NCBI RefSeq assembly: GCF_049801075.1
Contig: NZ_JBNAGG010000006.1
Location: 62,001-126,000, forward strand
Length of the DNA stretch: 64,000 nt
Reading direction: 5' to 3'
Source of the DNA: Maritalea sp049801075
GTDB taxonomy: Bacteria > Pseudomonadota > Alphaproteobacteria > Rhizobiales > Devosiaceae
Part shown: positions 50,877-60,617 of the stretch, one piece after another
Position numbering within the stretch: position 1 is the first letter of the stretch
Layout: the number at the start of each line of letters is the position of its first letter
Program-made: the position numbers and the translations under genes
Notes under the pieces: model-generated
Told to the model about the DNA's origin: nothing
The model's database searches: none
What the model saw: the letters and a program-made list of their open reading frames with translations, nothing else

Positions 50877-51878
50877 GTGGCTAAGGCATTGCATAGCATC
50901 AAATTGATGATTTTGTTGTCATCGCTTTTTATTCTGGCGGCGTGTACCACCGGGTTCGAAGATCGTGGCAATATCCCTCTTTCCTCCTTCACCAAAGCGA
51001 AGCTAAGCGGCATGGGTTCTTCGCCCGGCGCGCCGATGATCATCCGCATTTTCAAGCAATCGAGCGAATTGGAAGTGTGGAAACAGGTGAAAGCTTCCGG
51101 CAAATTTGAGCTTTTCCGCTCTTACAAAATTTGCGCATGGTCTGGTGAAGTTGGCCCGAAATTCCGCGAAGGTGACCGTCAATCTCCAGAAGGATTTTAT
51201 GAAGTGACGCCGGGGCATATGAACCCGCGCTCAAACTATTTCCTTTCGTTCAATTTGGGCTTCCCCAACAAGTTTGACCGCTCGCACGGGCGCACAGGTT
51301 CAAACTTGATGGTGCATGGTGATTGTTCGTCGCGCGGTTGCTATGCCATGACAGACGATCAGATTGGCGAGATTTATGCCTTGGTGCGCGAAAGCCATAA
51401 GGGCGGCAATCGTTCTGTGCAGGTGCAGGTTTATCCATTCCGCATGAATGGCAAAAATCTGGCGAAATTCGCCAATAGCGAACACATGGATTTTTGGAAA
51501 AATATCAAAGAAGGCCATGATATTTTCGAAATCACCAAGACCAAGCCGAAATGGGATGTGTGCCAAGGCGACTATAGCTTTAACCGTTCCGGGGCGTGTG
51601 GCGCATCCACCTTGGACCCTACTGTGGTTGCAGCATTAAAAGCCAGACAGGCTCAGGACGAAGCTGCGTTTAAAGAGGCGCGGGCAAATATCAAGCAGGC
51701 CAAGTTGGATGAGGTAGCTGCAGCGCAGGCGAAAGTTGAAGCCAAGCAGGCGCTTGAAGAGCGAAACGAAAAGATCACTGGTTGGTTTGGCAGCTTGTTC
51801 GGCGGCGGAGACAACAGCAGCGATAATGGTGCAGGGCAAACCGATCCGAACGCCCCAACACCGCCTGCGCGCAATTAA
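50877..51878 (+). CDS. L,D-transpeptidase-family lipoprotein (YafK/DpaA-like)
   Basis: The 333-aa product has a lipoprotein signal (lipobox ILAAC, Cys23) and a YkuD-type catalytic region with His147 and Cys155 in MVHGDCSSRGC. The pattern H-x-D-C-S-x-R-G-C is that of the YafK group, including E. coli DpaA, which removes Braun lipoprotein from peptidoglycan rather than cross-linking it. The last ~110 residues are Ala/Glu/Lys-rich, probably a coiled coil, then Gly/Asn/Pro-rich. GTG 50877 follows CGGGGAC. Confidence 0.85.
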   Translation: MAKALHSIKLMILLSSLFILAACTTGFEDRGNIPLSSFTKAKLSGMGSSPGAPMIIRIFKQSSELEVWKQVKASGKFELFRSYKICAWSGEVGPKFREGDRQSPEGFYEVTPGHMNPRSNYFLSFNLGFPNKFDRSHGRTGSNLMVHGDCSSRGCYAMTDDQIGEIYALVRESHKGGNRSVQVQVYPFRMNGKNLAKFANSEHMDFWKNIKEGHDIFEITKTKPKWDVCQGDYSFNRSGACGASTLDPTVVAALKARQAQDEAAFKEARANIKQAKLDEVAAAQAKVEAKQALEERNEKITGWFGSLFGGGDNSSDNGAGQTDPNAPTPPARN

Positions 51879-51881
51879 ATC

Positions 51882-52358
51882 TTAGCTGATTTTTTTAACC
51901 CAATAGCCGACAGTTTTGCCGTTAGTCAGTTCGCGCTCCGCGATCATTTCAAAGCCCATTTTGGTGTGGAACACTTCCGATCCCGGATTGGGAGGTTCGC
52001 GATTGATTTCGCATCCCACAATCTCTTGCCCATCTGCCGCTGCAGCTTCAAACAGTGCTTCATAAAGACTTTTGGCAAGGCCTTGTCCACGGGCGCGGCC
52101 GGCAGTGACAATCCGGTCAATATAGACAAATTGATCGTAGCGTTCATTAAACCAAGCATAGTTGATGCCGTCATGAGCGGAGAGTTCATTCATGGCGATC
52201 AGGAATGCATCTGCTTCGTCCACCACTTCTACGAAATAAGCGCGGTCAACAAGGTTCTGCAAATCCTCAGGTTCCAACCATGAGGTTTCGACCTCATGTT
52301 CATTGTTGAGGGTGCGCACCGCTTCCATCAATGCAGGTTCAAATTCTGTCTCACTCAT
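51882..52358 (-). CDS. GNAT-family N-acetyltransferase
   Basis: The 158-aa product has the acetyl-CoA-binding motif A in VTAGRARGQGLAKSLYEALF (R/Q-x-x-G-x-G/A at GRARGQGLA) and a terminal beta-strand EVFHTKMGFEMIAERELTNGK. Nothing in sequence or context shows the acyl acceptor. It converges on the L,D-transpeptidase with only three bases between, and precedes the SLC13 gene end to end on the same strand. Confidence 0.88.
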   Translation of the reverse strand: MSETEFEPALMEAVRTLNNEHEVETSWLEPEDLQNLVDRAYFVEVVDEADAFLIAMNELSAHDGINYAWFNERYDQFVYIDRIVTAGRARGQGLAKSLYEALFEAAAADGQEIVGCEINREPPNPGSEVFHTKMGFEMIAERELTNGKTVGYWVKKIS

Positions 52359-52377
52359 AAATGCTCCTCAGCAAATT

Positions 52378-54156
52378 TTATAATGGCCAGAAGACCAAGA
52401 GGGCGGGCACGGATATGGCCACGATTAGGATTTCAAGCGGTAAGCCCATGCGCCAATAATCAGCGAAGGAATAGCCGCCGGGGCCAAGCACCAGCATATT
52501 GTTTTTATGGCCGATGGGGGTCAAAAAGGCGCAACTTGCCGCGATCGCGACCGCCATCAAAAATGTATCGGGATTGACGCCCATTTGACTGGCCAAGCCC
52601 ACGGCGATGGGAGCGGCGACAATGGCTGTGGCGGTATTGTTGAGCACGTCTGACAGTGTCATGGTCACGATCATCAGCAGCGTCAATGCTACCCATGCGG
52701 GCAGGTCTGCGGTGACTGCGGCCAAGCCATTGACGATCAATTGCGTGCCGCCTGAACTTTCTAATGCACTACCGAGGGGGATCATCGATCCTAAAAGGAC
52801 CACCACGGGCCACTCAATGGTGTCATAGAGTTCACGGATGGGCACAATGTCGGTATAGACGAACACCACGGCTACCAGCGCTAGGGCAACGGGCAGATAG
52901 AGCCAGCCAATGCTCGCAGCGATCAGCGCTGCTGCGAAAAGGCCAATGGCCAGCCCGGCGCGTTCATATTGGGTGACCTGCAAGCCACGATCTGCCAATG
53001 GCAAACAGCCCATGCGCGGGATCACATCGTCGATGGCATCGGGCGGACCGAGCAACAGCAAGATATCACCAGCTTGCAGTTTGGTTTTGCGCACCTGTTC
53101 GCGCTGGGTTTTGCCTTGCCGCGATAGGCCCAAAAGCGAAACGCCATAGCGAGAGAGAAGGCGGATATTCATGGCCGTGCGGTCGATCAGGCGACTGTCG
53201 TTCCCCACCACGGCTTCGGCCAGCACCAGATCGCCGGAAAGGGCGTTTTTGGACGACGAGGCTTGGCCTTGATATTGAAGGCCAAGCGCACCCACCAGTG
53301 CGTTGATGGCTGCTGGAGTGGCTTCGATGATTAAGGAATCGCCTTCTTTAATTTCTTCGTTGCGTGCGCGGCCCGCGAGGCGTTTGCCACGACGGGATAG
53401 CCCTAAAATGATACAGTCATTTTCTTCTGCAATGGCATCGAGGTCTTTGACCTGCTGGCCGATTGCGGACGAGCCTTCAGCAACCACCAGATCGGCGACA
53501 TAGCCCTCAAGCTCCATCAAATCTTTTGGTGAGTTTTTCTTTTTCTTTTGTTCAGGGATAAGTCGCCACCCGATTGTGGCGACAAAGGCAATGCCGATAA
53601 TGGCGACGATGAGCCCCACCGGCGCGAAATCAAACATACCGAAAGGTTCGCCCAATGCGGTTTCCCTGAAAGAGCCAATAATGATGTTGGGCGGCGTGCC
53701 GATCAAGGTGATCAAGCCGCCCAAAATAGTGGCGAAGGACAGGGGCATGAGCGTTTGGCCGGGTGTGCGGCCAGCCTTTTGGGCCGCCTGAATATCAACA
53801 GGCATCAACAATGCCAGTGCGGCAACATTGTTCATAAAGGCAGAGAGAATGCCGCCAATGCCCCCTAAAAGGGTGATGTGCATGCCAATGGATCGGGAAT
53901 GGTCAATCACTGATCTGGTGATCAAATCAACAGCGCCGGAATTGGTTAGTCCCCGAGACACCACAAGCACCAAAGCAACGATGATCGTTGCCGGGTGGCC
54001 AAATCCTTCAAAGGCAATTTCTGTGGGCACAACGCCTGCAATCAGACCCGCAATGAGTGCGGTGAATGCGACCAGATCATAACGCCATTTCCCCCAAAGC
54101 AGTCCGATAAAAACCAGGAAAAACAGGCTGAACAGAATGATTTGATCGAGCGTCAT
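52378..54156 (-). CDS. SLC13/DASS-family permease with two RCK_C domains
   Basis: The product has 592 aa, with membrane segments grouped at about 5-190 and 400-590, and two TrkA-C (RCK_C) domains between (about 205-290 and 300-380). This membrane-RCK_C-RCK_C-membrane order is typical of bacterial SLC13-like sodium/sulfate or dicarboxylate transporters such as those called SdcS/CysZ-like or 'SLC13 family permease'. The substrate is not shown. ATG 54156 follows GGGAG; a longer frame to 54180 is not favoured. Confidence 0.9.
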   Translation of the reverse strand: MTLDQIILFSLFFLVFIGLLWGKWRYDLVAFTALIAGLIAGVVPTEIAFEGFGHPATIIVALVLVVSRGLTNSGAVDLITRSVIDHSRSIGMHITLLGGIGGILSAFMNNVAALALLMPVDIQAAQKAGRTPGQTLMPLSFATILGGLITLIGTPPNIIIGSFRETALGEPFGMFDFAPVGLIVAIIGIAFVATIGWRLIPEQKKKKNSPKDLMELEGYVADLVVAEGSSAIGQQVKDLDAIAEENDCIILGLSRRGKRLAGRARNEEIKEGDSLIIEATPAAINALVGALGLQYQGQASSSKNALSGDLVLAEAVVGNDSRLIDRTAMNIRLLSRYGVSLLGLSRQGKTQREQVRKTKLQAGDILLLLGPPDAIDDVIPRMGCLPLADRGLQVTQYERAGLAIGLFAAALIAASIGWLYLPVALALVAVVFVYTDIVPIRELYDTIEWPVVVLLGSMIPLGSALESSGGTQLIVNGLAAVTADLPAWVALTLLMIVTMTLSDVLNNTATAIVAAPIAVGLASQMGVNPDTFLMAVAIAASCAFLTPIGHKNNMLVLGPGGYSFADYWRMGLPLEILIVAISVPALLVFWPL

Positions 54157-54284
54157 ACAAGGGGGCTCCCAACTTGCCACTTTCCTTTGTCAATTTGCGC
54201 GCATGATGGCAAAGTACAACGCGTGTGACCAGTCTTTTGACGGGAAAGTTTGTCCCTAATTGCAAAGGGAAACAAAAATTATTG

Positions 54285-54860
54285 ATGGTTGAATGCCTAA
54301 AAAAAGAAATTGCAGCCTGCACGCTTTGTTTGCCGCATTTGGCCCATGGGGTGCGGCCAGTTGTGCAACTGAGCAAAAGGGCCAAAATTGCCATTGCAGG
54401 GCAAGCGCCGGGCCGCGTCGTGCACGAGACGGGGGTGCCGTTTAACGATCAAAGCGGCGATCGATTGCGCGAATGGTTGGGGGTCGATAGGGATCAATTT
54501 TACAATCCTGATCTATTCGCCATTGTACCGATGGGCTATTGCTTTCCGGGCACGGGTAAATCCGGCGACTTGCCACCCCGGCCAGAATGTCGCGCGACGT
54601 GGCATGATCGAATTTTCCAAGAAATGGATCAGCTGGAATTGATCATCGTTATTGGTGCCTATGCCATTGACTATCATTTGGGCGGACGTGCATATAAAAC
54701 CCTCACGGATACGGTGAAGAATTGGCGTGAATTTGAACCTCGCCATATGGTTTTGCCGCATCCTAGCCCGCGCAACAATATTTGGTTGCGGCGCAATCCG
54801 TGGTTTGAGACGGATGTGTTACCCAGTTTGAGGAACCGTGTTCATTGTCTATCTTCATAA
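54285..54860 (+). CDS. Uracil-DNA glycosylase family protein
   Basis: This is a 191-aa protein of the UDG superfamily. Four-residue spacing of CTLCLPHLAHGVRPV at the N-terminus, the GQAPGRVVHETGVPFND motif (uracil-recognition loop, resembling family 4/5), and HPSPRNNIWLRRNPWF near the C-terminus support the call. Only two Cys (in CTLC) lie near the N-terminus, so a full [4Fe-4S] cluster is doubtful. Starts at 54225 or TTG 54282 are alternatives. Its end overlaps the next gene by 16 bases. Confidence 0.83.
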   Translation: MVECLKKEIAACTLCLPHLAHGVRPVVQLSKRAKIAIAGQAPGRVVHETGVPFNDQSGDRLREWLGVDRDQFYNPDLFAIVPMGYCFPGTGKSGDLPPRPECRATWHDRIFQEMDQLELIIVIGAYAIDYHLGGRAYKTLTDTVKNWREFEPRHMVLPHPSPRNNIWLRRNPWFETDVLPSLRNRVHCLSS

Positions 54861-55543
54861 AATCACCACGGTTTCGCTCATCAGCATTCTACGGTGTCGT
54901 GAAGGGGCTTAATCTAGATCCACGCCTTACAGCGCCGTTTTTGTTTACGACAGGCACTGCGCCCTATTTTGACCAAGACAGCTCAACCAGTTGGTTCTTA
55001 CGTCAGCTCAAACGAGCCAAAAACTATGTTGAATTTGGCAGTGGTGGCAGCACCTATGCGGCCGCGCAATTGGGTTTGAACTTTGTCAGCAAAGAGAGCG
55101 ATATTCGTTTTTGCTACAGTGTGCGCAATACGATTGAACGGGCCGGGTTGGCACGAGCCAATCAGCGCGTTGAACATGCAGATATCGGCATCACCGCGAG
55201 CTGGGGGTTCCCAGCAGGGTTGCGGCAACCAAATGCAAAGCGTTTGGCAAAGTTCGACGCTTACTCCGATTTCCCGGCGTTTGAGACAGCGCCGGACCTT
55301 GTGTTGATTGACGGGCGTTTTCGTGTTGCCTGTTTTCTCAAAGCGATCAAGGCTTTGCAGGGGGCGACCAATAGCGTGATCGTTTTTGATGATTATGAAG
55401 ATCGGCCGTATTATCAAATTGTGGAACGGTTTGCGACCAAGGTTCAAATGGTGGGCCGTATGGCGATTTTTAACCCCGCGCCAATCGCTGATGTGGGCGC
55501 GCTTGAGCAACATATTGAAGAATATCGTTTCGATCCACGCTAG
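54845..55543 (+). CDS. Putative Rossmann-fold, methyltransferase-like protein of unknown function
   Basis: A protein of 232 aa from TTG 54845. Residues about 60-75 (NYVEFGSGGSTYAAAQ) resemble the glycine-rich SAM-binding loop of class I methyltransferases. The later DLVLIDGRFRVACFLKAI and VIVFDDYEDRPYYQIV resemble motifs near their active sites, but no known family is recognised. The start overlaps the preceding UDG gene by 16 bases, with GAGGAA at 54829, suggesting translational coupling. This is the least understood of the longer genes here. Confidence 0.65.
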   Translation: MSIFIKSPRFRSSAFYGVVKGLNLDPRLTAPFLFTTGTAPYFDQDSSTSWFLRQLKRAKNYVEFGSGGSTYAAAQLGLNFVSKESDIRFCYSVRNTIERAGLARANQRVEHADIGITASWGFPAGLRQPNAKRLAKFDAYSDFPAFETAPDLVLIDGRFRVACFLKAIKALQGATNSVIVFDDYEDRPYYQIVERFATKVQMVGRMAIFNPAPIADVGALEQHIEEYRFDPR

Positions 55544-55617
55544 CTCGGGCGGGCGACATGATTGGCGCTGGCGCGATTTTCGCCTATCATTCAGCCTTCA
55601 CAATTGAGGGTGACAAG

Positions 55618-56088
55618 ATGCCGAGACCAACACCTTGCCTTTGGTTCAACCATAACGCGGAAGAGGCAGCGCGCTTTTACTGTTCAATTTTTGACGATGC
55701 GGAAATGTTGCATCCAGCAACGCCGACACCCGAGGGTGGCCATCAGCCGATTATGGTGCGGTGGCGCATGAACGGACAAGAGGTGTTGGGGTTAAATGGT
55801 GGCCCAAAATATCCGCAAAGCGAAAGCTTTTCTTTTTTCATCGAAGTAAATGATCAGATTGAACTGGATCGCTATTGGGACGCTCTTTTGGCTGATGGGG
55901 GCAAGGAGAGCATGTGCGGCTGGTTGAAGGACCGATTTGGTGTGTCGTGGCAGGTGATCCCGAAACAATTGGGCTTCTTGGTGGGCAATGAAAATCCTGT
56001 GGTCGCGAAAGCGGCAACAGAGGCCATGTTCAAAATGCGTAAGATCGTGATCGCTGATTTAGAAGCGGCCGCCGCGTCTGCGCAATAG
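55618..56088 (+). CDS. VOC-family (PhnB/3-demethylubiquinone methyltransferase-like) protein
   Basis: The 156-aa product has the vicinal-oxygen-chelate fold: PCLWFNHNAEEAARFYCSIFDDAEM at the N-terminus and GWLKDRFGVSWQVIPKQL near the C-terminus. The central SFSFFIEVNDQIELDRYW block is also typical. This 'PhnB-like' group has no proven activity, and despite its nickname it is not tied to the phn island here. ATG 55618 is preceded by GAGGG. It converges on the next gene with no spacer. Confidence 0.88.
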   Translation: MPRPTPCLWFNHNAEEAARFYCSIFDDAEMLHPATPTPEGGHQPIMVRWRMNGQEVLGLNGGPKYPQSESFSFFIEVNDQIELDRYWDALLADGGKESMCGWLKDRFGVSWQVIPKQLGFLVGNENPVVAKAATEAMFKMRKIVIADLEAAAASAQ

Positions 56089-56784
56089 CTAGCTGAGCTT
56101 TCTCAGCACGAAGAAAATAAAGCGCGGTTGGGTTGTGAGCTTTTTATAGGCGTCTGGAAATTGTTCTTCTGTTTCCGGCACCGGCATAGGCTCTTGGATG
56201 GTCTCGACTTCTAGGCCTGCTGCCTTTATCTCGTCCATCATTTGCGTTAGGGGACGACGCCAATAGCACACATAAAGCGTGCCATCAGGTTTTTTCCAAC
56301 TGTCTTCAATGAGTGTGTGTGCGAAGTAAGCCTCGCCGCCTGCCAGCGCGTGATCCATAAAGGGATGGTGGGTAGAGATCACCACTTTGCCGCCGGGTTT
56401 TAACACGCGATAAAACTCGCTTAATGGTGTGCTCCAATGTTCCAAATAGTGCAGGGCGAGGGCGCACAAGATGCGATCAAATTGGCCCTCTTGATAGGGC
56501 AATGGTTGCGATAAATCCGCTACTTTGAACTCAACCTGATCGCCCAGCGCATCCTTGGCGAAGGCGAGCATTTTTTCGCTCATGTCGAAGCCGTGCATTG
56601 TGGCGCCTTTGGCCAACAGATCGGCACAATGCTTGCCGCCGCCACAGCCTGCATCCAGCACCGTCAACCCATCAACTTCGCCCATCAATTGGATCGAGTT
56701 TGGACGTTCATAAAGATCGTTCCAGGGGCTGATTTTTTCGGCTTCATAGATCTTTGCGAGCTTATCGAAATCTGTAGCGGTCAT
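56089..56784 (-). CDS. Class I SAM-dependent methyltransferase
   Basis: The 231-aa protein has motif I VLDAGCGGGKHCADLLAKGA and the later ILCALALHYLEHW and VLKPGGKVVISTHHP, so it is a UbiE/COQ5-type Methyltransf_11 enzyme. The substrate cannot be inferred. It lies head to tail with secA on the same strand, separated by a terminator. Its neighbour on the other strand (VOC) ends exactly at its end. Confidence 0.9.
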   Translation of the reverse strand: MTATDFDKLAKIYEAEKISPWNDLYERPNSIQLMGEVDGLTVLDAGCGGGKHCADLLAKGATMHGFDMSEKMLAFAKDALGDQVEFKVADLSQPLPYQEGQFDRILCALALHYLEHWSTPLSEFYRVLKPGGKVVISTHHPFMDHALAGGEAYFAHTLIEDSWKKPDGTLYVCYWRRPLTQMMDEIKAAGLEVETIQEPMPVPETEEQFPDAYKKLTTQPRFIFFVLRKLS

Positions 56785-56803
56785 TGGCTTTCCCTCAAGG
56801 CAA

Positions 56804-56831
56804 AAAAGGCGCTTTGAATAAAGCGCCTTTT
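56804..56831. terminator. Bidirectional intrinsic terminator after secA
   Basis: AAAAGGCGCTTT (56804-56815) pairs with AAAGCGCCTTTT (56820-56831) around GAAT. On the minus strand six T follow, so it ends secA strongly. Confidence 0.92.
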
Positions 56832-56857
56832 GAGTTCAGATATTTGCATTGGGTCGC

Positions 56858-59512
56858 TTAGTAAGCGCCGTGACAATGCTTATATTTTTTGCCAGACCCA
56901 CAAGGGCATGGATCGTTGCGGCGCACTTTGCCCCAATTGTCCATGTTCAAGTCGCTGTCGTCGCCCACTTCATTTTTGCCGGTTTGCGGATCGATATGGC
57001 TTTCCTGCATTTCCGGCATTTGAGGCTCTTCAGGCTGTTGAAGCTGCACATGGCTGATCTGGGTGATCACCAATTCACGCAGACTGTCCAACAGGTTCTG
57101 GAACAATTCGTAAGCTTCTTGCTTATATTCGTTCAGTGGGTCGCGTTGGGCAATCGCGCGCCAGCCAACCACTTTTGACAAGTGATCAAGTGTCACCAAG
57201 TGCTCGCGCCACAAACCATCCAAAGATTGCAGCAAGAGTTGCTTCTCAATCTGGCGCATGATGTTTGGCGTGATTTGTGCGGCTTTGGCGGCTGCCACTT
57301 CGTCGGCCTTTTGGGTCAGGCGTTCAGTGACCTCGGCCACGTCGATGCCTTCTTCCTCAGCCCATTTGTCGGTTTGCACATCGACATTGAGATAAGTTTT
57401 CGCGGCTTCGTTGAGGCCCTTTGTGTTCCACTGTTCGGGGTAAGCACGTTCAGGTACAAAGCGCTGGATGATATCTTCAACCACATCGTGGCGCATCTCG
57501 GTGATGGTTTCGTTGACATTGTCATCGTCCATCAATTCCAAGCGTTGTTCGAAGATCACCTTACGTTGATCATTCATCACATCATCATATTTGAGGATGT
57601 TTTTCCGAATGTCGAAGTTGCGCGCTTCCACTTTAGATTGCGAGCGCTCAAGTGCACTCGATACCCATGGGTGCGAAATGGCTTCGCCATCTTCCAAGCC
57701 CAATTTGGTCAGCATGGATTCCATGCGCTCTGGCGCAAAAATCCGCATCAAATCATCTTGCAGTGACAAGTAGAATTTCGAACGGCCTGGGTCACCTTGA
57801 CGACCAGCACGACCACGCAACTGGTTGTCGATCCGGCGCGATTCATGGCGCTCTGTGCCCACAACATAAAGGCCGCCAGCGGCGAGTGACTTTTGCTTAT
57901 AGTCTTCGATCTCGGCTTTGATGGCTTCGATCTTTTTGTCGCGCTCTTCGCCTTCAAGGTCGCCACATTCAATGTCAACGCGCATTTCCAAATTGCCGCC
58001 AAGCTGAATGTCTGTCCCGCGGCCCGCCATGTTGGTGGCAATGGTCACGGCATTTGGCATACCCGCGTTAGCAATGATTTGCGCTTCCTGCTCATGGTGG
58101 CGGGCGTTGAGGACTTTGATGTCTTTCACGCCTTCTTTTTCCAACATGCTGGCCAAAAGCTCAGATTTTTCAATCGAAGTTGTGCCCACAAGAACCGGCT
58201 GGCCCTTCTTCTGGCATTCGGCCACTTCTTTAGCGATCGCCTGATATTTTTCTTCTTGGGTGCGGTAAACTTCGTCTTCCTCATCCACCCGAGAGATTTC
58301 GCGGTTGGTGGGAACGGTCACCACATTCAGTTTGTAGATATCGGCAAATTCCTCGGCTTCTGTTGAGGCTGTGCCGGTCATGCCTGCAAGCTTGTTGTAG
58401 AGCCGGAAGTAGTTTTGGAAGGTGATTGACGCCAAGGTCTGGTTTTCGGGCTGAATTTCAGCGCCTTCTTTGGCTTCAAGGGCTTGGTGTAAGCCCTCTG
58501 AAAAGCGACGGCCCGGCATCATGCGGCCCGTAAACTCGTCGATGATCACCACTTCATTGTTGCGCACGATATAGTCTTTATCGCGGGTGAACAGCTTGTG
58601 GGCACGCAGGGCAGAATTGAGGTGGTGCACGATTGACACGTTTTCCGTGTCATAAAGGCTTTCACCTTTGATCAATTCTTCTTTGCGCAGCACCTCTTCC
58701 AGCTTTTCAATGCCTTGGTCGGTGAAGGTGGCAGAACGTTGCTTTTCATCAAGTTCATAATCGCCTTCTTCCACCAACGGGATTAGGGCGTTGATTTTGA
58801 TGTAGAGGTCAGAGCGATCTTCGGACGGACCAGAAATAATCAATGGTGTCCGCGCCTCATCGATCAAGATGCTGTCCACCTCATCGACGATTGCGAAATT
58901 GTGGCCGCGTTGCACCATTTGCTCGCGCGAATATTTCATGTTGTCGCGCAGATAATCAAAGCCAAACTCGTTGTTTGTGCCATATGTCACATCTGCTGCG
59001 TATGCGGCGCGGCGTTGGTCTTCTGAAATGCCATGAACAATGATGCCAGTGGTTAAGCCCAAAAAGCCATAGACTTGACCCATCCATTCCGCGTCACGCT
59101 TGGCCAGATAATCGTTGACGGTCACCACATGCACGCCCTTGTCGGCGAGCGCGTTGAGATATACCGCCAAGGTGGCCACAAGGGTTTTACCCTCACCGGT
59201 GCGCATTTCTGCGATAGAATTGTCGTTCAGCACCATGCCGCCGATCAGCTGCACATCATAGTGGCGCTGACCAAGTGTGCGCTTGGCACCTTCCCTAACA
59301 ACAGCAAAAGCGGGGACCAAAAGGTCTTTTAGCGATTTGCCATCTTTATATTCTTGTTTGAATTGTTCCGTTTTCGCGCGCAGTTCATCGTCGCTCAGCG
59401 CTGCGATTTCAGGCTCCAATGCGTTGATCGCATCGACCAGTGGCCGATATTTTTTGACCTGACGATCATTCGCAGAACCAAAGATTTTTTTAGCCAGTGC
59501 AGCTAACGCCAT
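56858..59512 (-). CDS. secA: Preprotein translocase ATPase SecA
   Basis: The 884-aa motor drives Sec-dependent export through SecYEG. Visible are Walker A in MRTGEGKT (near residue 105), DEVDSILIDEARTPLIISG (near 210), the second nucleotide fold (GRGTDIQLGGNLEMRV), and the C-terminal zinc motif CPCGSGKKYKHCHG that binds SecB and lipids. ATG 59512 has AAGGAC upstream; a longer frame to 59608 is not typical of SecA. It is divergent from the parvulin gene. Confidence 0.97.
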   Translation of the reverse strand: MALAALAKKIFGSANDRQVKKYRPLVDAINALEPEIAALSDDELRAKTEQFKQEYKDGKSLKDLLVPAFAVVREGAKRTLGQRHYDVQLIGGMVLNDNSIAEMRTGEGKTLVATLAVYLNALADKGVHVVTVNDYLAKRDAEWMGQVYGFLGLTTGIIVHGISEDQRRAAYAADVTYGTNNEFGFDYLRDNMKYSREQMVQRGHNFAIVDEVDSILIDEARTPLIISGPSEDRSDLYIKINALIPLVEEGDYELDEKQRSATFTDQGIEKLEEVLRKEELIKGESLYDTENVSIVHHLNSALRAHKLFTRDKDYIVRNNEVVIIDEFTGRMMPGRRFSEGLHQALEAKEGAEIQPENQTLASITFQNYFRLYNKLAGMTGTASTEAEEFADIYKLNVVTVPTNREISRVDEEDEVYRTQEEKYQAIAKEVAECQKKGQPVLVGTTSIEKSELLASMLEKEGVKDIKVLNARHHEQEAQIIANAGMPNAVTIATNMAGRGTDIQLGGNLEMRVDIECGDLEGEERDKKIEAIKAEIEDYKQKSLAAGGLYVVGTERHESRRIDNQLRGRAGRQGDPGRSKFYLSLQDDLMRIFAPERMESMLTKLGLEDGEAISHPWVSSALERSQSKVEARNFDIRKNILKYDDVMNDQRKVIFEQRLELMDDDNVNETITEMRHDVVEDIIQRFVPERAYPEQWNTKGLNEAAKTYLNVDVQTDKWAEEEGIDVAEVTERLTQKADEVAAAKAAQITPNIMRQIEKQLLLQSLDGLWREHLVTLDHLSKVVGWRAIAQRDPLNEYKQEAYELFQNLLDSLRELVITQISHVQLQQPEEPQMPEMQESHIDPQTGKNEVGDDSDLNMDNWGKVRRNDPCPCGSGKKYKHCHGAY

Positions 59513-59744
59513 GACAAATGTCCTTATTGATGCCTTAAAATCGGGTTTTAGGCCCTTAAGGCGACAGGAATGTGTTCGTTTTTCTAATGCCGCACGATCA
59601 AATGCCACATTTAGCCACTAAAAAGCGGCGTTGGGAGATGTAGTGCTGGCAAAGTGTCTTGTCAACGCTTCACAAATCACGCAAACCTCACAACTGATTG
59701 TATCTGGCCGAAAATGTCGGTCACACAAACAAAAGGAACGTCAT

Positions 59745-60608
59745 ATGACCGGAATGATTCACCAACTGAAAAACTTTACTTCTGCGCTTGTCTTGGGAGG
59801 GGTTGTTGCCGTTGGTTCGGTCTATGCTGTTTCAGGTGCCTTGGCTCAAGATGCTACACAACAGCAAGCGCCGCAATTTGACCCGGACAAAGTTGTTGCC
59901 AAAGTCGGCGATGAGCAGATCACCGAGCTTGATCTTGTTTATGCCATTGAAGATTTGGGGCAGGACATTGCACAAATTCCTCCACAACAACGTCGCCAAT
60001 TTGTGGTGCAAATGCTGGTGGACATGAAGGTGATGGCACAGGTTGCGCGCGATGAAGGCATGGCGGACAGTGAAGTGTTTGCGCGTCGCAAAGCCTATTT
60101 GGAAGACCGTGCGCTGCGCCGGGCATATTTGGAAGACGTTGTGGCCAAATCCATCACGGATGAAGAAGTGCAAGCAGAATATGATGAGATTTTCAAAGAT
60201 TTTGAAGGTCAGGATCAGTTGCGTGCCCGTCACATTTTGGTGGAAACTGAAGAAGAAGCCCAAGCCATTGTGGATGAGCTGAACAATGGCGCTGACTTTG
60301 CAGAAACTGCAAAAGCAAAATCCACTGGCCCATCTGGGGCGCAAGGTGGTGATCTTGGTTATTTTGCTGACGGTGAAATGGTGCCGGAATTTTACGAAGC
60401 TGCAAATGCGCTAGAAGTGGGCAACATCTCTGCACCTGTGCAGTCTCAATTTGGTTGGCACGTGATTAAGCTCGAAGATCGCAAAAAGTCCGAACCACCT
60501 GCATTGGCGCAAGTTGGCCAGCAAGTGCGTCAGCGCGTTTTGGCGAAAAAGTTTGAAGACATCGTTGCGAAAAACAAAGCAGAAATCACCATCGAGATTG
60601 TGGAATAG
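59745..60608 (+). CDS. Peptidyl-prolyl isomerase, parvulin type (SurA/PrsA/PpiD-like), exported
   Basis: A 287-aa protein with a signal peptide (about residues 1-35, ALVLGGVVAVGSVYAVSGALA). A helical SurA_N-like region is followed by a PpiC/rotamase domain at about 150-245 (RARHILVETEEEAQAIVDELNNGADFAE, then GGDLGYF and VQSQFGWHVIKLED). It helps fold exported proteins in the periplasm, fitting its place opposite secA. ATG 59745 follows AAGGAA. argJ lies nine bases downstream. Confidence 0.92.
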   Translation: MTGMIHQLKNFTSALVLGGVVAVGSVYAVSGALAQDATQQQAPQFDPDKVVAKVGDEQITELDLVYAIEDLGQDIAQIPPQQRRQFVVQMLVDMKVMAQVARDEGMADSEVFARRKAYLEDRALRRAYLEDVVAKSITDEEVQAEYDEIFKDFEGQDQLRARHILVETEEEAQAIVDELNNGADFAETAKAKSTGPSGAQGGDLGYFADGEMVPEFYEAANALEVGNISAPVQSQFGWHVIKLEDRKKSEPPALAQVGQQVRQRVLAKKFEDIVAKNKAEITIEIVE

Positions 60609-60617
60609 GACCTTTAG

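Noticed and set aside
55618..56088. PhnB-like VOC gene as part of phosphonate metabolism
   Set aside because: It lies more than 35 kb from the phn genes, and the PhnB name is historical; VOC members have many roles.
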